A stretch of DNA of 37,721 nt, taken from the NCBI RefSeq assembly GCF_014649955.1, contig NZ_BMUA01000047.1:1-37721 (forward strand), written 5' to 3'. This DNA is from Streptomyces violascens. GTDB taxonomy: Bacteria > Actinomycetota > Actinomycetes > Streptomycetales > Streptomycetaceae. The notes under the pieces were generated by a model that was given only the letters and a program-made list of their open reading frames with translations, did no database searches and was not told the DNA's origin. Positions 22,954 to 30,848 of this stretch are shown piece by piece. Every line of letters starts with the position of its first letter. Within the stretch, counting starts at the first letter, position 1. Position numbers and translations under genes: made by a program.

Positions 22954-24589
22954 CGGCGGGGCCCCGGCTCTTGCGGGCCTCCTTGAGGACCTTGGTCACC
23001 CAGGCCGGCGACCGGTTGAGGCTCTCCGCGAACTCCTTCTGCTGCAGGGCAGGGTTCTTCTTCTTGGCCTCGAACCACGCGGCCGCGGCCGCGGCCCGCT
23101 CGGCTTGCTCCGGGCTGGGGGCGCCAACGGAGGCGTGAACCGACGTCGGCGGCAGCGTCTGCATCTTCGCGGCGTGCACGTTCGGGGTGCGGCGTGAATT
23201 CACGGTACGGCCGTTCACGCCGTCCTGTTCACGCTTGTCGTCGTCCGCGTTCACGGTCTCGTCCGGCACCGGATTCACGGTGCCCAACGGGGCGTTCACG
23301 CCCCCCGATTCACAGTCGGCCGCGCTGTTCACGGTCAGCTTCACGGACCTATTCACGCTCCAGTGCCGGCGATTCACGGCCATCGGTTCACGCGTGAATT
23401 CACGGGGCTTCACGATCGGCGTGAACCAGTTCACGGTGCCTGTGAGCAGCCGATTCACGGAGTTCACGCAGTTCACGGTGAGGCCGTTCACGGCGGGTGT
23501 GAACGGTTTCATGCGTGAATCGGCCCCGCTCGCCGACTGGTTCACGGGCAGCCGTGAACTGCCGTGCCGTGAACCGTTCACGGGGGCATCGGCCGGCGCG
23601 TGAACCGGCGAGTTCACACTCGAGCCGCCGCCCGGATTCACGGTGCCAAGTTCACGCTCGGCCGCCGAGTTCACGGTTACCGTCCACTGCGTCGGCGCCT
23701 CCCCGTCGCCGGAGTTCACGTCGGCGCCGGCCCTCACGTTCACGGCCTGGACGGAAACGTTCATGCTGGGAACGTCCGGCAGGACATCGTCCGCGGCGGA
23801 AGTGATCGCGAGCGCGTCGGCGACGTGGGTCTCCAGCAGGTTCCCCTCCAGTGACGGCGAAGGGGCCGACACCAGGTCGCGGCCGGCGCTGAGCGGGACG
23901 CCGTAGCGGGTGAGTTGCAGCGGCAGCCGGGCCTCGACCGGAGCCTTGCGGCGCCAGGCGCGACCGAACCGGCTCCGCAGGCGGGCCTGGTAGACCAGGC
24001 GCTCCTGCTCGAGTGTGATGACCCTCTCGTAGGAGCGCAGCTCCCATAGCTTCATCCGCCGCCACAGCTTGAACGTGGGAAGCGGCGAGAGCAGCCACCG
24101 GATCAGCCGGACCGGCTCGATATGACGGCCGGCGGTGATGTTCGCCAGCCGCCCGACTGCGTGCCGGGCGGCTTCGACCGTCACGACGAACAGGACCGGG
24201 ATCACCGCGTGCATGCCGACTCCCAGAGGGTCGGGCCAGGCTGCGGCACCGTTGAACGCGATCGTTGCGCCGGTGAGCAGCCAAGCGGTCTGCCGCAGCA
24301 TGGGAAACGGCATCCGAAGCCAGGTCAGCAGCAGATCGAGAGAGAGCAGGACGAGGATGCCCGAGTCGACCCCGAGCGGGAACACATGGGCAAAGGCGCC
24401 GAAGCCCTTGCGGATCGCAAGGTCGCGGACCGCCGCGTACGAGCCGGCGAACCCGATCCCGGCGATCACCACCGCGCCGCCGACCACGACACCGACGATC
24501 ACGCGCTGCGCTTTGTTGAGCGGCGGCCGGTCCTCCTCGTCGGCCGAGGCCGGCGAGGACGTCGTAGGGGGAGTGCTTGAGGTGGTCAC
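22946..24589 (-). CDS. DUF2637-type membrane protein with C-terminal HTH, 547 aa
   Basis: After about 30 polar residues, four hydrophobic segments (VIVGVVVGGAVVIAGIGF; FPLGVDSGILVLLSLDLLL; TAWLLTGATIAFNGAAAW; VIPVLFVVTVEAARHAV) give a DUF2637-like membrane domain, common on Streptomyces conjugative elements. A helical basic region follows. Residues about 281-485 are low-complexity and full of Val-Asn pairs imposed by the TTCACG/CGTGAA array in the DNA. The C-terminus ends with an HTH (QKEFAESLNRSPAWVTKVLK, about 518-537). The GTG at 24589 has AGGAGAA five bases upstream. A membrane-bound protein with a DNA-binding tail encoded over a repeat array suggests membrane tethering of the plasmid. 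Whether the HTH binds the array is untested. Confidence 0.75.
   Translation of the reverse strand: MTTSSTPPTTSSPASADEEDRPPLNKAQRVIVGVVVGGAVVIAGIGFAGSYAAVRDLAIRKGFGAFAHVFPLGVDSGILVLLSLDLLLTWLRMPFPMLRQTAWLLTGATIAFNGAAAWPDPLGVGMHAVIPVLFVVTVEAARHAVGRLANITAGRHIEPVRLIRWLLSPLPTFKLWRRMKLWELRSYERVITLEQERLVYQARLRSRFGRAWRRKAPVEARLPLQLTRYGVPLSAGRDLVSAPSPSLEGNLLETHVADALAITSAADDVLPDVPSMNVSVQAVNVRAGADVNSGDGEAPTQWTVTVNSAAERELGTVNPGGGSSVNSPVHAPADAPVNGSRHGSSRLPVNQSASGADSRMKPFTPAVNGLTVNCVNSVNRLLTGTVNWFTPIVKPREFTREPMAVNRRHWSVNRSVKLTVNSAADCESGGVNAPLGTVNPVPDETVNADDDKREQDGVNGRTVNSRRTPNVHAAKMQTLPPTSVHASVGAPSPEQAERAAAAAAWFEAKKKNPALQQKEFAESLNRSPAWVTKVLKEARKSRGPADD
23134..23746. repeat. Array of 33 TTCACG/CGTGAA motifs inside the DUF2637-type gene
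   Basis: Exact TTCACG occurs 25 times on the plus strand (first 23199, last 23740) and its complement CGTGAA eight times (23134, 23193, 23393, 23420, 23514, 23553, 23568, 23599). The usual form is RTTCACGG or RTTCACGC. Chance expectation for a hexamer on both strands of 612 bp is about 0.3. Gaps range from 9 to 60 bases. The motif falls in several reading frames, giving Val-Asn, Arg-Glu or Phe-Thr, so the DNA, not the protein, is conserved. Near-copies (TTCACA at 23309 and 23613) also occur. Confidence 0.9.
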
Positions 24590-24713
24590 CGTACTTCTCC
24601 TGTGCGAGGCGGCTCCGAGGGGCGGAGACGCGGGGGACAACGGGGGTCTGCCGTCCCCTGCGGGTTACTGAGGGGCGGCGCCTGCGCCCTGGGGGTGGCG
24701 GTCGGAGTAGGGG

Positions 24714-24893
24714 TCAGGGGGAAGCGGCGTGGGCACGAGGCGTCAGGGGCCCCGCCCGGCGCATCTGCTTGAAGGCGGTCGCCCGGTCGGCGGCGCCGCG
24801 GTCGTAGTCCTGTCGGCACCGGTCGACCGTGGCGGGCTCGGCCAGGATCTGGTTCTCGCGGGGCTGCGTGGCCCGGGGCGTGGTCTGCGTCAC
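24714..24893 (-). CDS. Small hydrophilic protein, 59 aa
   Basis: The GTG overlaps the stop of the upstream gene (GTGA, 24890-24893). The sequence is helical and charged (VDRCRQDYDRGAADRATAFK) with a basic Pro-containing tail. It lies between the 172-aa protein and the DUF2637-type gene in the transfer operon. Unknown function; the coupling argues that it is translated. Confidence 0.6.
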   Translation of the reverse strand: MTQTTPRATQPRENQILAEPATVDRCRQDYDRGAADRATAFKQMRRAGPLTPRAHAASP

Positions 24894-25408
24894 CGCGTAC
24901 CTCCAGGGGAGGCCATGGCGGTGATGTGCACGGTTGAGGTCCCGCAGTGCCCGCGGGCTTCCAGGTACTCACCGAAGTCCTGCAGGCCCGGCGCGTTGAT
25001 TGCCCTGGCAAGGGAGTCGATCAGCGGGTTGGGTAACGGGCGCCCGATGTGGACGGCCACGTCGGCCTCCAACGGCGCCACGTCGATGATCATGTCAAAG
25101 AGGCCGGCGACCAGGTCGTCGTCGGCGAGTCCACCGAGTTCGGGTCGAGCAGGAGGGACGGCGACTGGAACCATGACGGTCAGCAAGCCGGCCAGCACGC
25201 CCCGCATCTCCCGGAGCTCCATGGCGAGTTGGTCCACCGTCATGTGCGACAGGTCGAGCTTGATCACGCGGCGCAGCACGTCGCGCGCAACCTCGGCCGC
25301 CCTTACCTGGTGTTCGGCCGGACTCAGGTTGCCGAGGCGACTGTGAGTCATGCCCGCGAACTCGGCCAGGCTCGGGTGTACGGGCTCGAAGGGGGCGGGC
25401 GCGGACAT
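24890..25408 (-). CDS. Hypothetical protein of the transfer operon, 172 aa
   Basis: The ATG overlaps the upstream stop (TGATG at 25406-25410). The N-terminal half is helical (AEHQVRAAEVARDVLRRVIK); the middle has a short hydrophobic stretch (MRGVLAGLLTVMVPVAVPP) that may or may not enter the membrane; the rest is acidic. No motif recognised. Second gene after the operon promoter. Confidence 0.65.
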   Translation of the reverse strand: MSAPAPFEPVHPSLAEFAGMTHSRLGNLSPAEHQVRAAEVARDVLRRVIKLDLSHMTVDQLAMELREMRGVLAGLLTVMVPVAVPPARPELGGLADDDLVAGLFDMIIDVAPLEADVAVHIGRPLPNPLIDSLARAINAPGLQDFGEYLEARGHCGTSTVHITAMASPGGTR

Positions 25409-25596
25409 CAGCGGGCCCCCTTCGCGGCCGCCGTCTTGGCAGCCAGAGTCAGGTTGGACAGGTACGCCCCCGCGACCTCGGCTGCGCGAGCACGCGTATC
25501 GGTGTCCACCGCGGCGGCGATCGTCTTGGAGTGAGCGGAGCTCATCGCTCCTAACTGGACGGTGGTGATAGCGGAGCGATCACTAATGTGGGACAT
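25408..25596 (-). CDS. Small protein, 62 aa, first gene of the transfer operon
   Basis: ATG with GAGGAG eight bases upstream. Ser/Thr-rich N-terminus, then an Ala-rich helix (ARAAEVAGAYLSNLTLAAKT). It overlaps the next gene by TGATG. It is preceded by a long leader (about 375 bases) with a terminator-like hairpin (25674-25706). Unknown function. Confidence 0.65.
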   Translation of the reverse strand: MSHISDRSAITTVQLGAMSSAHSKTIAAAVDTDTRARAAEVAGAYLSNLTLAAKTAAAKGAR

Positions 25597-25673
25597 AGTT
25601 CGGACTCCTCGGTGAGTGAGGTGTTCGGATGAGGCCCTGGCGGGAGTGGCGACTCCCCAGAGGGGCCGAGGGC

Positions 25674-25706
25674 GGCCCTGGCCGGGTGTAACTCCCGACC
25701 AGGGCC
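25674..25706. terminator. Leader hairpin ahead of the transfer operon
   Basis: 13-base arms with one mismatch around GGCCCTGG and CCAGGGCC, loop of 7. It lies in the transcribed leader of the minus-strand operon, so it may attenuate it, or it may stop plus-strand readthrough. A similar hairpin precedes the small gene at 36304. Confidence 0.5.
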
Positions 25707-25944
25707 GTTGTGTTGGCCAGCCGGCCAAGGCCGCGGCACAGGCACGGTGTGCCGGGCCTTGGTCGTCTGGACTGTTCAATCCCGCCCGGTCAATTGGCCG
25801 TTCGGCGATGCCGATGGATAGCTGCCGGGCGCTCAGTCCTGTGTCCGCTGTGCAGTTCTCAAAGAGCGGGCCTGTATTGAGCGGGGCCTGGCGGTGCGCC
25901 GAACTTGTGCTACTTAGACCCGGAATGCACAGCCGTAGACCCAT

Positions 25945-25964
25945 CAACCTGTCAAGACAGGTTG
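25945..25964. promoter_or_regulatory. Operator O1 of the GntR regulator
   Basis: CAACCTGTCAAGACAGGTTG, a perfect 20-bp palindrome except for its central two bases. It lies just downstream of the predicted transcription start of the transfer operon promoter, where binding would block elongation. Confidence 0.75.
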
Positions 25965-25978
25965 TAGTGCCGGTCACG

Positions 25979-26007
25979 ACCGTAGCGATCAGCTGGTGGC
26001 CCGTCAA
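25979..26007 (-). promoter_or_regulatory. Transfer operon promoter
   Basis: On the minus strand, -35 TTGACG (26002-26007), 17-base spacer, -10 TACGGT (25979-25984); the predicted start is about 25972. O2 abuts the -35 upstream and O1 lies at about +9 to +26, so the promoter is bracketed by operators of the adjacent GntR protein. It reads towards the gene at 25596. Confidence 0.6.
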
Positions 26008-26008
26008 C

Positions 26009-26024
26009 ACCTGTCAAGACAGGT
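26009..26024. promoter_or_regulatory. Operator O2 of the GntR regulator
   Basis: ACCTGTCAAGACAGGT, the same palindrome as O1 with one outer base pair lost on the left side. It touches the -35 of the transfer promoter. Confidence 0.7.
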
Positions 26025-26105
26025 TGAGTTGAAGGCGTGGTGCGTTACATCGCCGATGCGGCAGCGTCTTCGCGGGTGGGTGTGCATCGCGTAGCGACTC
26101 TTGCT

Positions 26106-26123
26106 AACCTGTCGCGACAGGTT
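26106..26123. promoter_or_regulatory. Operator O3 of the GntR regulator (autoregulation)
   Basis: AACCTGTCGCGACAGGTT, a perfect 18-bp palindrome ending 14 bases before the regulator's ATG. Its position predicts direct autorepression. Confidence 0.75.
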
Positions 26124-26137
26124 GCTAAGGTGCGGCC

Positions 26138-26944
26138 ATGAGTAGCAATCGCCCGCGGAAGCCGCAGGAGAAGGCGACAGTCGACGACGTCGTCATCCTG
26201 CTGCGCGAACGCATCAAGGCCGGAGACTTCCGCAAGCCCGACGGCTCTCCGGACAAGCTCCCCTCAGCCCAGGTTCTCGGCGACGAGTACGGGTTGAGCC
26301 GGCAGTCGCTGGTTCGTGTGCTGGAGAAACTCAAGGCCGAGGGCATTGTGCGCACACGCAAAGGTTCGGGCGCCTGGGTCCACGACTGGAAGCCACTGCT
26401 CTTCTATCCGCAGTCGGAGTTCCACGAGCAGGCGCCCAACATCGACATTTACACGTCCCTCCTTGACGCCGCGCACCGCAAGGGCGATGCCCGGATGGAC
26501 GAGATCACGCGCGAGCCGGCGGACGAACTTGTCCGCAGTCGCCTGGGCCTGCTGGACGGCGAATACGTAGCCGTGCGCCGCAGAACCAACATGGTGGACG
26601 GGGCCGCGGCCCACACCGACGACTCCTACGTGGCACTTCGCATCGTTGAGAGAAGCGACTGGGTGCTGCAGGACAACGTGGAGCGCGGCACCAACCGCGT
26701 CCTGACTGAACTCGGGCACGAGATCGTCCGCTCCATCGACGAGATCCACCCCCACACGACCACCGAGGGCGAAAACCTGCGCCTGGGCCTCGGGGCCGGC
26801 AACTCGGTGCCCGCCATCAAAATCGTCAGCACCAACTACGACGCCGCTGACCTGCCCGTGCAGGTCACCCTCTTCACGCTGCCGGCCCACCGCAACATCA
26901 CTGTGTACGAGCGGTTCCGCACCACCGAGCGAGGCTGCGAGTGA
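26138..26944 (+). CDS. GntR-family (HutC/UTRA) regulator, 268 aa
   Basis: The N-terminal winged helix (residues 15-80: VVILLRERIKAGDFRKP, LPSAQVLGDEYGLSRQSLVR, AEGIVRTRKGSGAWV) is classic GntR; the C-terminal 150 residues read as a UTRA ligand domain (ITREPADELVRSRLGLLDGE onward). ATG with AAGG about seven bases upstream. Three AACCTGTC-type palindromes surround its 5' end and the divergent transfer promoter, so it is probably the transfer repressor, in the place of KorA/TraR/KorSA proteins of other Streptomyces elements. The UTRA domain implies relief by a small molecule. Overlaps the next gene (GTGA). Confidence 0.85.
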   Translation: MSSNRPRKPQEKATVDDVVILLRERIKAGDFRKPDGSPDKLPSAQVLGDEYGLSRQSLVRVLEKLKAEGIVRTRKGSGAWVHDWKPLLFYPQSEFHEQAPNIDIYTSLLDAAHRKGDARMDEITREPADELVRSRLGLLDGEYVAVRRRTNMVDGAAAHTDDSYVALRIVERSDWVLQDNVERGTNRVLTELGHEIVRSIDEIHPHTTTEGENLRLGLGAGNSVPAIKIVSTNYDAADLPVQVTLFTLPAHRNITVYERFRTTERGCE

Positions 26945-27504
26945 TCGTTGTCCGGGCCGTGCCGGCCGACATTCCCCGACTCCTCCAGTTCCGCACCGAC
27001 GCGGCCAACTGGCTACGCACCCAGGGCAGCGACCAGTGGTCCACGCCCTACCCGCCCGAACTCCTCATCGACAGCGTGACGGCCGGCGAGGTCTACCTCT
27101 TCCACCCGGCACCGCAGTCCGCTCCCGTGGCCACCGTCACTCTCGACCAGAAGGCCGAACCCGTCCTGTGGACCGAGGACGAGCGACACGAACCGGCCCT
27201 GTACGTCCACAAATTGACCCTGGCGCGGCCGGGCAGCGGGGAGAACCTGGGAGCAAGAATCCTCAACTGGTGCGGAGACCAGGCGACCCGCCTCGGGGCG
27301 AAGTGGCTGCGCCTCGACGCCTGGACCACCAACATCCGTCTCCACAGATACTACGAACGCCTCGGATTCACACACCTGCGGACCGTCCACGATCCCGCGG
27401 CATACGAATCGGGATGGGTCGCACAGCGGCCGGCCCTGCTGTGTGAACGCCCCTTCCACCAGGCGGCAGACGACAGCCAGGAGAGACACGAGGGCCGCTC
27501 CTGA
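26941..27504 (+). CDS. GNAT-family N-acetyltransferase, 187 aa
   Basis: A GNAT core is visible: an N-terminal strand (IVVRAVPADIPRLLQFR), acceptor-side strands, LYVHKLTLARPGSGENLGAR as the acetyl-CoA-binding turn (relaxed form of R-x-x-G-x-G/A), and the C-terminal NIRLHRYYERLGFTH typical of the fold. The GTG overlaps the regulator's stop, so the two are co-translated. Linked GntR-GNAT pairs suggest that the enzyme modifies the ligand or a protein under the same control. Substrate unknown. Confidence 0.8.
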   Translation: MIVVRAVPADIPRLLQFRTDAANWLRTQGSDQWSTPYPPELLIDSVTAGEVYLFHPAPQSAPVATVTLDQKAEPVLWTEDERHEPALYVHKLTLARPGSGENLGARILNWCGDQATRLGAKWLRLDAWTTNIRLHRYYERLGFTHLRTVHDPAAYESGWVAQRPALLCERPFHQAADDSQERHEGRS

Positions 27505-27553
27505 CCACCAGCAGCTGTCGGTCGCCCGCCGCCACGGGGCTCAGGAACCTCTC

Positions 27554-27985
27554 CTAGGCTTCACCCCGCAGCGGACGCATCAGCCATCGCCCCGGGGCGG
27601 GATCGCGCACCTCGTGAAACGGCGCAACGCGGGGGTCGGTGAGTGGAATTGCCGCCCCATACGCCCACCGTGACAGCTCCCCGCCATGGCGCAGCCCGTA
27701 GACGAACGCGATGCCCGAGGGCCGCGCGGCGGCCGAGGCGAGCGCGTTGAGCAGCCCGGTGATCAACTCGCCTCCGCGCGCGGCGGCGCAGGTCGCGACG
27801 TGGACCCAGGGCGTGCCGGGGCCGGCGAGTTGCGCCACGATCCGTGCCGGATGCCCGGCGACCGCCTTCGTGGCCTCGAGCTGCCCGGTGTTGCCGACGA
27901 CCGGCCCCCACAAGTCGACGGAGACCACACGATCGGCTCGAACTAGCCGGTCGTCGGACAGTCGAAGCCAAGCTATTGCGGACAT
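27554..27985 (-). CDS. Hypothetical protein, 143 aa
   Basis: ATG with GAAGGG six bases upstream. A soluble alpha/beta protein: SAIAWLRLSDDRLVRADRVV, then VHVATCAAARGGELITGLLN and a C-terminal Arg-rich end. Convergent with the GNAT gene, 49 bases apart. No family recognised. Confidence 0.65.
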   Translation of the reverse strand: MSAIAWLRLSDDRLVRADRVVSVDLWGPVVGNTGQLEATKAVAGHPARIVAQLAGPGTPWVHVATCAAARGGELITGLLNALASAAARPSGIAFVYGLRHGGELSRWAYGAAIPLTDPRVAPFHEVRDPAPGRWLMRPLRGEA

Positions 27986-28290
27986 GTCGGGCCCTTCCGT
28001 TCCGTGATCGGGACCCGGACCGTACGAGCGCGGAGCTGTGGACAGAGGCTGCAGGGGTGGGATTCAGGATTCACTAGGACCCCAGATGTCCCGACGTGTC
28101 GAATCTGGAAGTTCGCGATGGCCCGGATCCCCCGGATCCAGCACCTGGCCGCGAGCGCGTTCTTCTTCGCGCGCTTCGGGACTTCGTGGCGGACGTGAGT
28201 CATCGAGCCCCTCGGGACGGCGGCTACCTCACCCCGGGCTGCCACGTCCACGAAGAACAGGGCGGGCTGCCTCAGGACGCGGCACTTCAC
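27973..28290 (-). CDS. Possible hypothetical protein, about 105 aa
   Basis: Codons in this frame are strongly GC-ended over the first half, and the reading looks protein-like (HEVPKRAKKNALAARCWIRG; later PCSLCPQL). It overlaps the start of the gene at 27985 by 13 bases, as coupled genes do. The GTG at 28290 has no good ribosome site. An opposing plus-strand reading exists but has poorer codon usage. The remaining 28291-28496 shows no gene. Confidence 0.4.
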   Translation of the reverse strand: MKCRVLRQPALFFVDVAARGEVAAVPRGSMTHVRHEVPKRAKKNALAARCWIRGIRAIANFQIRHVGTSGVLVNPESHPCSLCPQLRARTVRVPITERKGPTCPQ

Positions 28291-28496
28291 GGGGCACCCG
28301 CCCGCGCCTCCTGCCGGCCCGCCGGCCCCGCTCCTCGACGGCTGTCCGCACCCTGACGTGGCCGGCCCAAGGTGGACGGTGGACATCGCAGCTGGTCCGG
28401 ACAGCGGGGCCGATGTGAGCCTCCTGCACTGCGACTACATCTTCGTCGGTACCGTGCCCGCTTCTTCCAGTTAAGGGTGAGCATCGGCCCTCGCGT

Positions 28497-29439
28497 ATGA
28501 ACCCAGCGACCTATCGTTTGTTGCAGACAAGAGTGGGGGGCGACGTGGTTCGGGACACGCGACTGGTGCAGACGGCGGTCATCGGCGATGAGCACTCCGA
28601 TGTCCCTGTCGTCCTGCCACCCGAGGCGATCGAGCTCGACGCCTTCCGCCACGCCCACGAACAGGACACCTTCTGGTGCGGCGTGCTGTTGGGCGGCTGC
28701 GGCGCCCAGCTCGCGACCAAGCTCTACGTCGACCGCCAGTGTCACTTCCAGCACTTCCCCCAACCGGACGGCATGCCGAACACCTGCCGCCGGCCGGCCG
28801 TGGGCGAATCCAGCGCGGACCACCTGTACGTGAAGTCGGCGATGTCACGGTCGCTGCTGGATCACGGCCGCGTCGCACGCTTCGCCTTCCCTCCGCCGAT
28901 CGGTTCCCTGGTCGATGTGGACCTGGAGGACGGCACTTCCCTGCGCATTCATATGGACGACTCCGTCCGGCCCGACTGGGACGACACGGAGCGGAGGGTG
29001 GTTCTCGGGCCCGGCGTGGTGCCGGACCCGGGCAGGCTGGCCGGCTGCCCGTACGTCTACCGGGTGCGGTGCGACAGCGACGGCGCAACCCGCCGGGTCT
29101 GGATCGGGACCCAGAGCCTGGCTCACCCCACTGAGTGGGCCCCGTTCAGCGAGTGCGCGTGGACGGACGAGGGCCTGCTCACGTCTGCCGCCTCCCGCAT
29201 CCTGCGGGACCGGTCCGCCGCTGGGAACCGGCCGGCCGTATTGGGGCCGACTTCCGGCCGAAGTGCTCTGCCGGAGGGAGTGGTCACGTTCGTCCGAGGC
29301 CTGGAGGCAGCGCAGCGCACGGGGACGGTGGACCACGTACGCAGGCTCTGCAACGGCAGCAGCTCCTTCCTGGACAACCTGACGCCCACGGCGCGAGCCG
29401 AAGCCGAGAGGGCCCTGGAGGAAGCAAAGGAGTGGCTAG
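28497..29439 (+). pseudogene. CoiA-like gene, 5' part, interrupted by an IS
   Basis: The first 314 codons of a gene whose rest lies at 30849-31751. The N-terminal half resembles the actinobacterial CoiA-like family: CGVLLGGCGAQLATKLYVDR, QCHFQHFPQPDG, SSADHLYVKSAM and VRCDSDGATRRVWIGTQ. CoiA proteins are tied to DNA uptake, and this branch may be a nuclease-like factor. A GTG at 28545 (after GGGGGG) may be the real start. As it stands, the frame runs five codons into the IS and stops at 29453. The truncated protein may still be made. Confidence 0.75.
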
Positions 29440-29490
29440 GGCCTGTCCGATAGGTCCGTGACGAGAGGGACTGGTCATCGTTCAAAGCTC

Positions 29491-30387
29491 ATGGGGCGGG
29501 GAGATCTCACTGACGCTGAATGGTTGCTGCTGGAACCGCACTTGCCGACGAACGTCGGTCGGGGTGGGCGGTGGAAACATCACCGGCAGGTCATCAATGG
29601 GATCTTGTTCCGCATGCGAACCGGTATTCCGTGGCGGGATCTGCCCGACCGGTTCGGGAGTTGGCAGACCTGCTACGACCGGCATCGGCGGTGGTCGGCG
29701 GACGGCACGTGGGAGCGGATTTTTCGGGCTGTCCAGGTAGATGCTGACGCAGCGGGACGTATCGACTGGTCCATGGTGAGCGTGGACTCCACCGTGTGCC
29801 GTGCCCACCAGCACGCCGCCGGCGCACGCAAGCGGGGGCCACGGAAGCCCGGCAAGCGGACCCGGCCTGCGCAACACCGCCCGGATGAGGCCCTGGGGCG
29901 TTCACGCGGCGGTCTGACGACGAAAATCCACTTGGCGGGCGAGGGTGGGCTCCGGCCGTTGGCTGTCCTGGTCACTCCCGGGCAGTGGGGTGATGCTCCG
30001 CAGCTGATCCCGGTCCTGGAACGCATTCGCGTGCCCCGTCCGGCAGGCGGCCATCCCCGCACCCGGCCGGACCACCTGGGCGGCGACAAGGCGTACTCAT
30101 CGCGCCGCAACCGCCGCTACCTGCGCAGACGCCAGATCAAGCACACCATCCCGGAACCGAGGAACCAGCGGGCCAACCGCCTGGGCCGAGGCAGTCGAGG
30201 TGGTCGGCCCGCCAGCTTCGACCGGGCACTCTACAAACGCCGCAACGAAGTTGAGCGCACCGTGGGCGCCCTCAAGCAGTCCCGGGCCGTGGCCACCAGG
30301 TACGACAAGAGGGCGTACATCTTTCACGGGACGGTCACCCTCGCAGCGATACGGCTGTGGCTGCGCGGTCGCCCCGGAGTGGCCTGA
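29491..30387 (+). CDS. IS5-family transposase, 298 aa
   Basis: Begins MGRGDLTDAEWLLLEPHLP, the usual N-terminus of IS5/IS427-group enzymes; a GTG at 29458 is an alternative start. The DDE catalytic residues lie in VSVDSTVCRAHQH, LGGDKAYSS and RNEVERTVGALKQSR. Full length and without visible stops or frameshifts, so probably active. Followed by the passenger gene on the opposite strand. Confidence 0.9.
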   Translation: MGRGDLTDAEWLLLEPHLPTNVGRGGRWKHHRQVINGILFRMRTGIPWRDLPDRFGSWQTCYDRHRRWSADGTWERIFRAVQVDADAAGRIDWSMVSVDSTVCRAHQHAAGARKRGPRKPGKRTRPAQHRPDEALGRSRGGLTTKIHLAGEGGLRPLAVLVTPGQWGDAPQLIPVLERIRVPRPAGGHPRTRPDHLGGDKAYSSRRNRRYLRRRQIKHTIPEPRNQRANRLGRGSRGGRPASFDRALYKRRNEVERTVGALKQSRAVATRYDKRAYIFHGTVTLAAIRLWLRGRPGVA

Positions 30388-30418
30388 CGCCCTAATTCTC
30401 GCGGTAGCCCTGGGCGAG

Positions 30419-30718
30419 CTACTGCGCGAGGTTGGTCTGGGAAAGCCCGTTGAAATTCAGGTAGTACTGCGAGTAGAGCGACTGAATGTTGGTTGCTAGC
30501 GACGACGCCCGCGTCGTCACGGGCTGAGAGGCCGTGTAGACAGCGATCACGTTGCCCTGCTCGTCAACCGCCTTGATCTCCGCAGGGATAGCAGTCCCGT
30601 CGGTCACTGTGATGACCTCGGAGTCCAGTGTCAGCGTCGCCTTGTCCTGCTCGGACACTTCGGCTGCGGGAATCAGGACGAGACCCTCATCCCCCTGAAC
30701 GGGTTCCTTCTCCGTCAT
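30419..30718 (-). CDS. Passenger gene of the IS, 99 aa, unknown
   Basis: ATG with a perfect GGAGG six bases upstream. The acidic N-terminus (MTEKEPVQGDEGLVLIPAAE) and the Asn/Gln/Tyr-rich C-terminus (LYSQYYLNFNGLSQTNLAQ) are unlike the Ala/Arg-rich style of the surrounding proteins, and base use is less GC-rich. It lies between the transposase stop and the right terminal repeat. No signal peptide or catalytic motif. It travels with the IS and may serve the element or its host. Confidence 0.65.
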   Translation of the reverse strand: MTEKEPVQGDEGLVLIPAAEVSEQDKATLTLDSEVITVTDGTAIPAEIKAVDEQGNVIAVYTASQPVTTRASSLATNIQSLYSQYYLNFNGLSQTNLAQ

Positions 30719-30848
30719 AGCAGTACCTCCAAAGAGATGATCAAGAGCGGCCTCAGCGTAGCCATCCCCTCATCACCGGTGGCCCTGATACCAGAAGTAG
30801 GCCGAAATTCTCCACTTTGGCCGGTGCTGACCCATCGGACACGCTCTA

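Larger units (their letters stand above)
29440..30845 (+). mobile_element. IS5-family insertion sequence with passenger gene
   Basis: Imperfect terminal inverted repeats: left GGCCTGTCCGATAGGTC and right (reverse complement) AGCGTGTCCGATGGGTC, 15 of the first 20 positions identical. Flanked by a 4-bp direct repeat CTAG at 29436-29439 and 30846-30849. Length about 1406 bp, longer than the usual 0.8-1.0 kb of a one-gene IS5 member. Removing it and one CTAG restores a 614-codon frame in the host gene, which confirms the boundaries. Contains the transposase and an opposed 99-aa gene. Confidence 0.85.

Noticed and set aside
23134..23746. The TTCACG tract as a CRISPR array or simple tandem repeat
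   Set aside because: The unit is only 6-8 bases, occurs on both strands and is irregularly spaced (9-60 bases), with no cas genes. It lies within a continuous reading frame.
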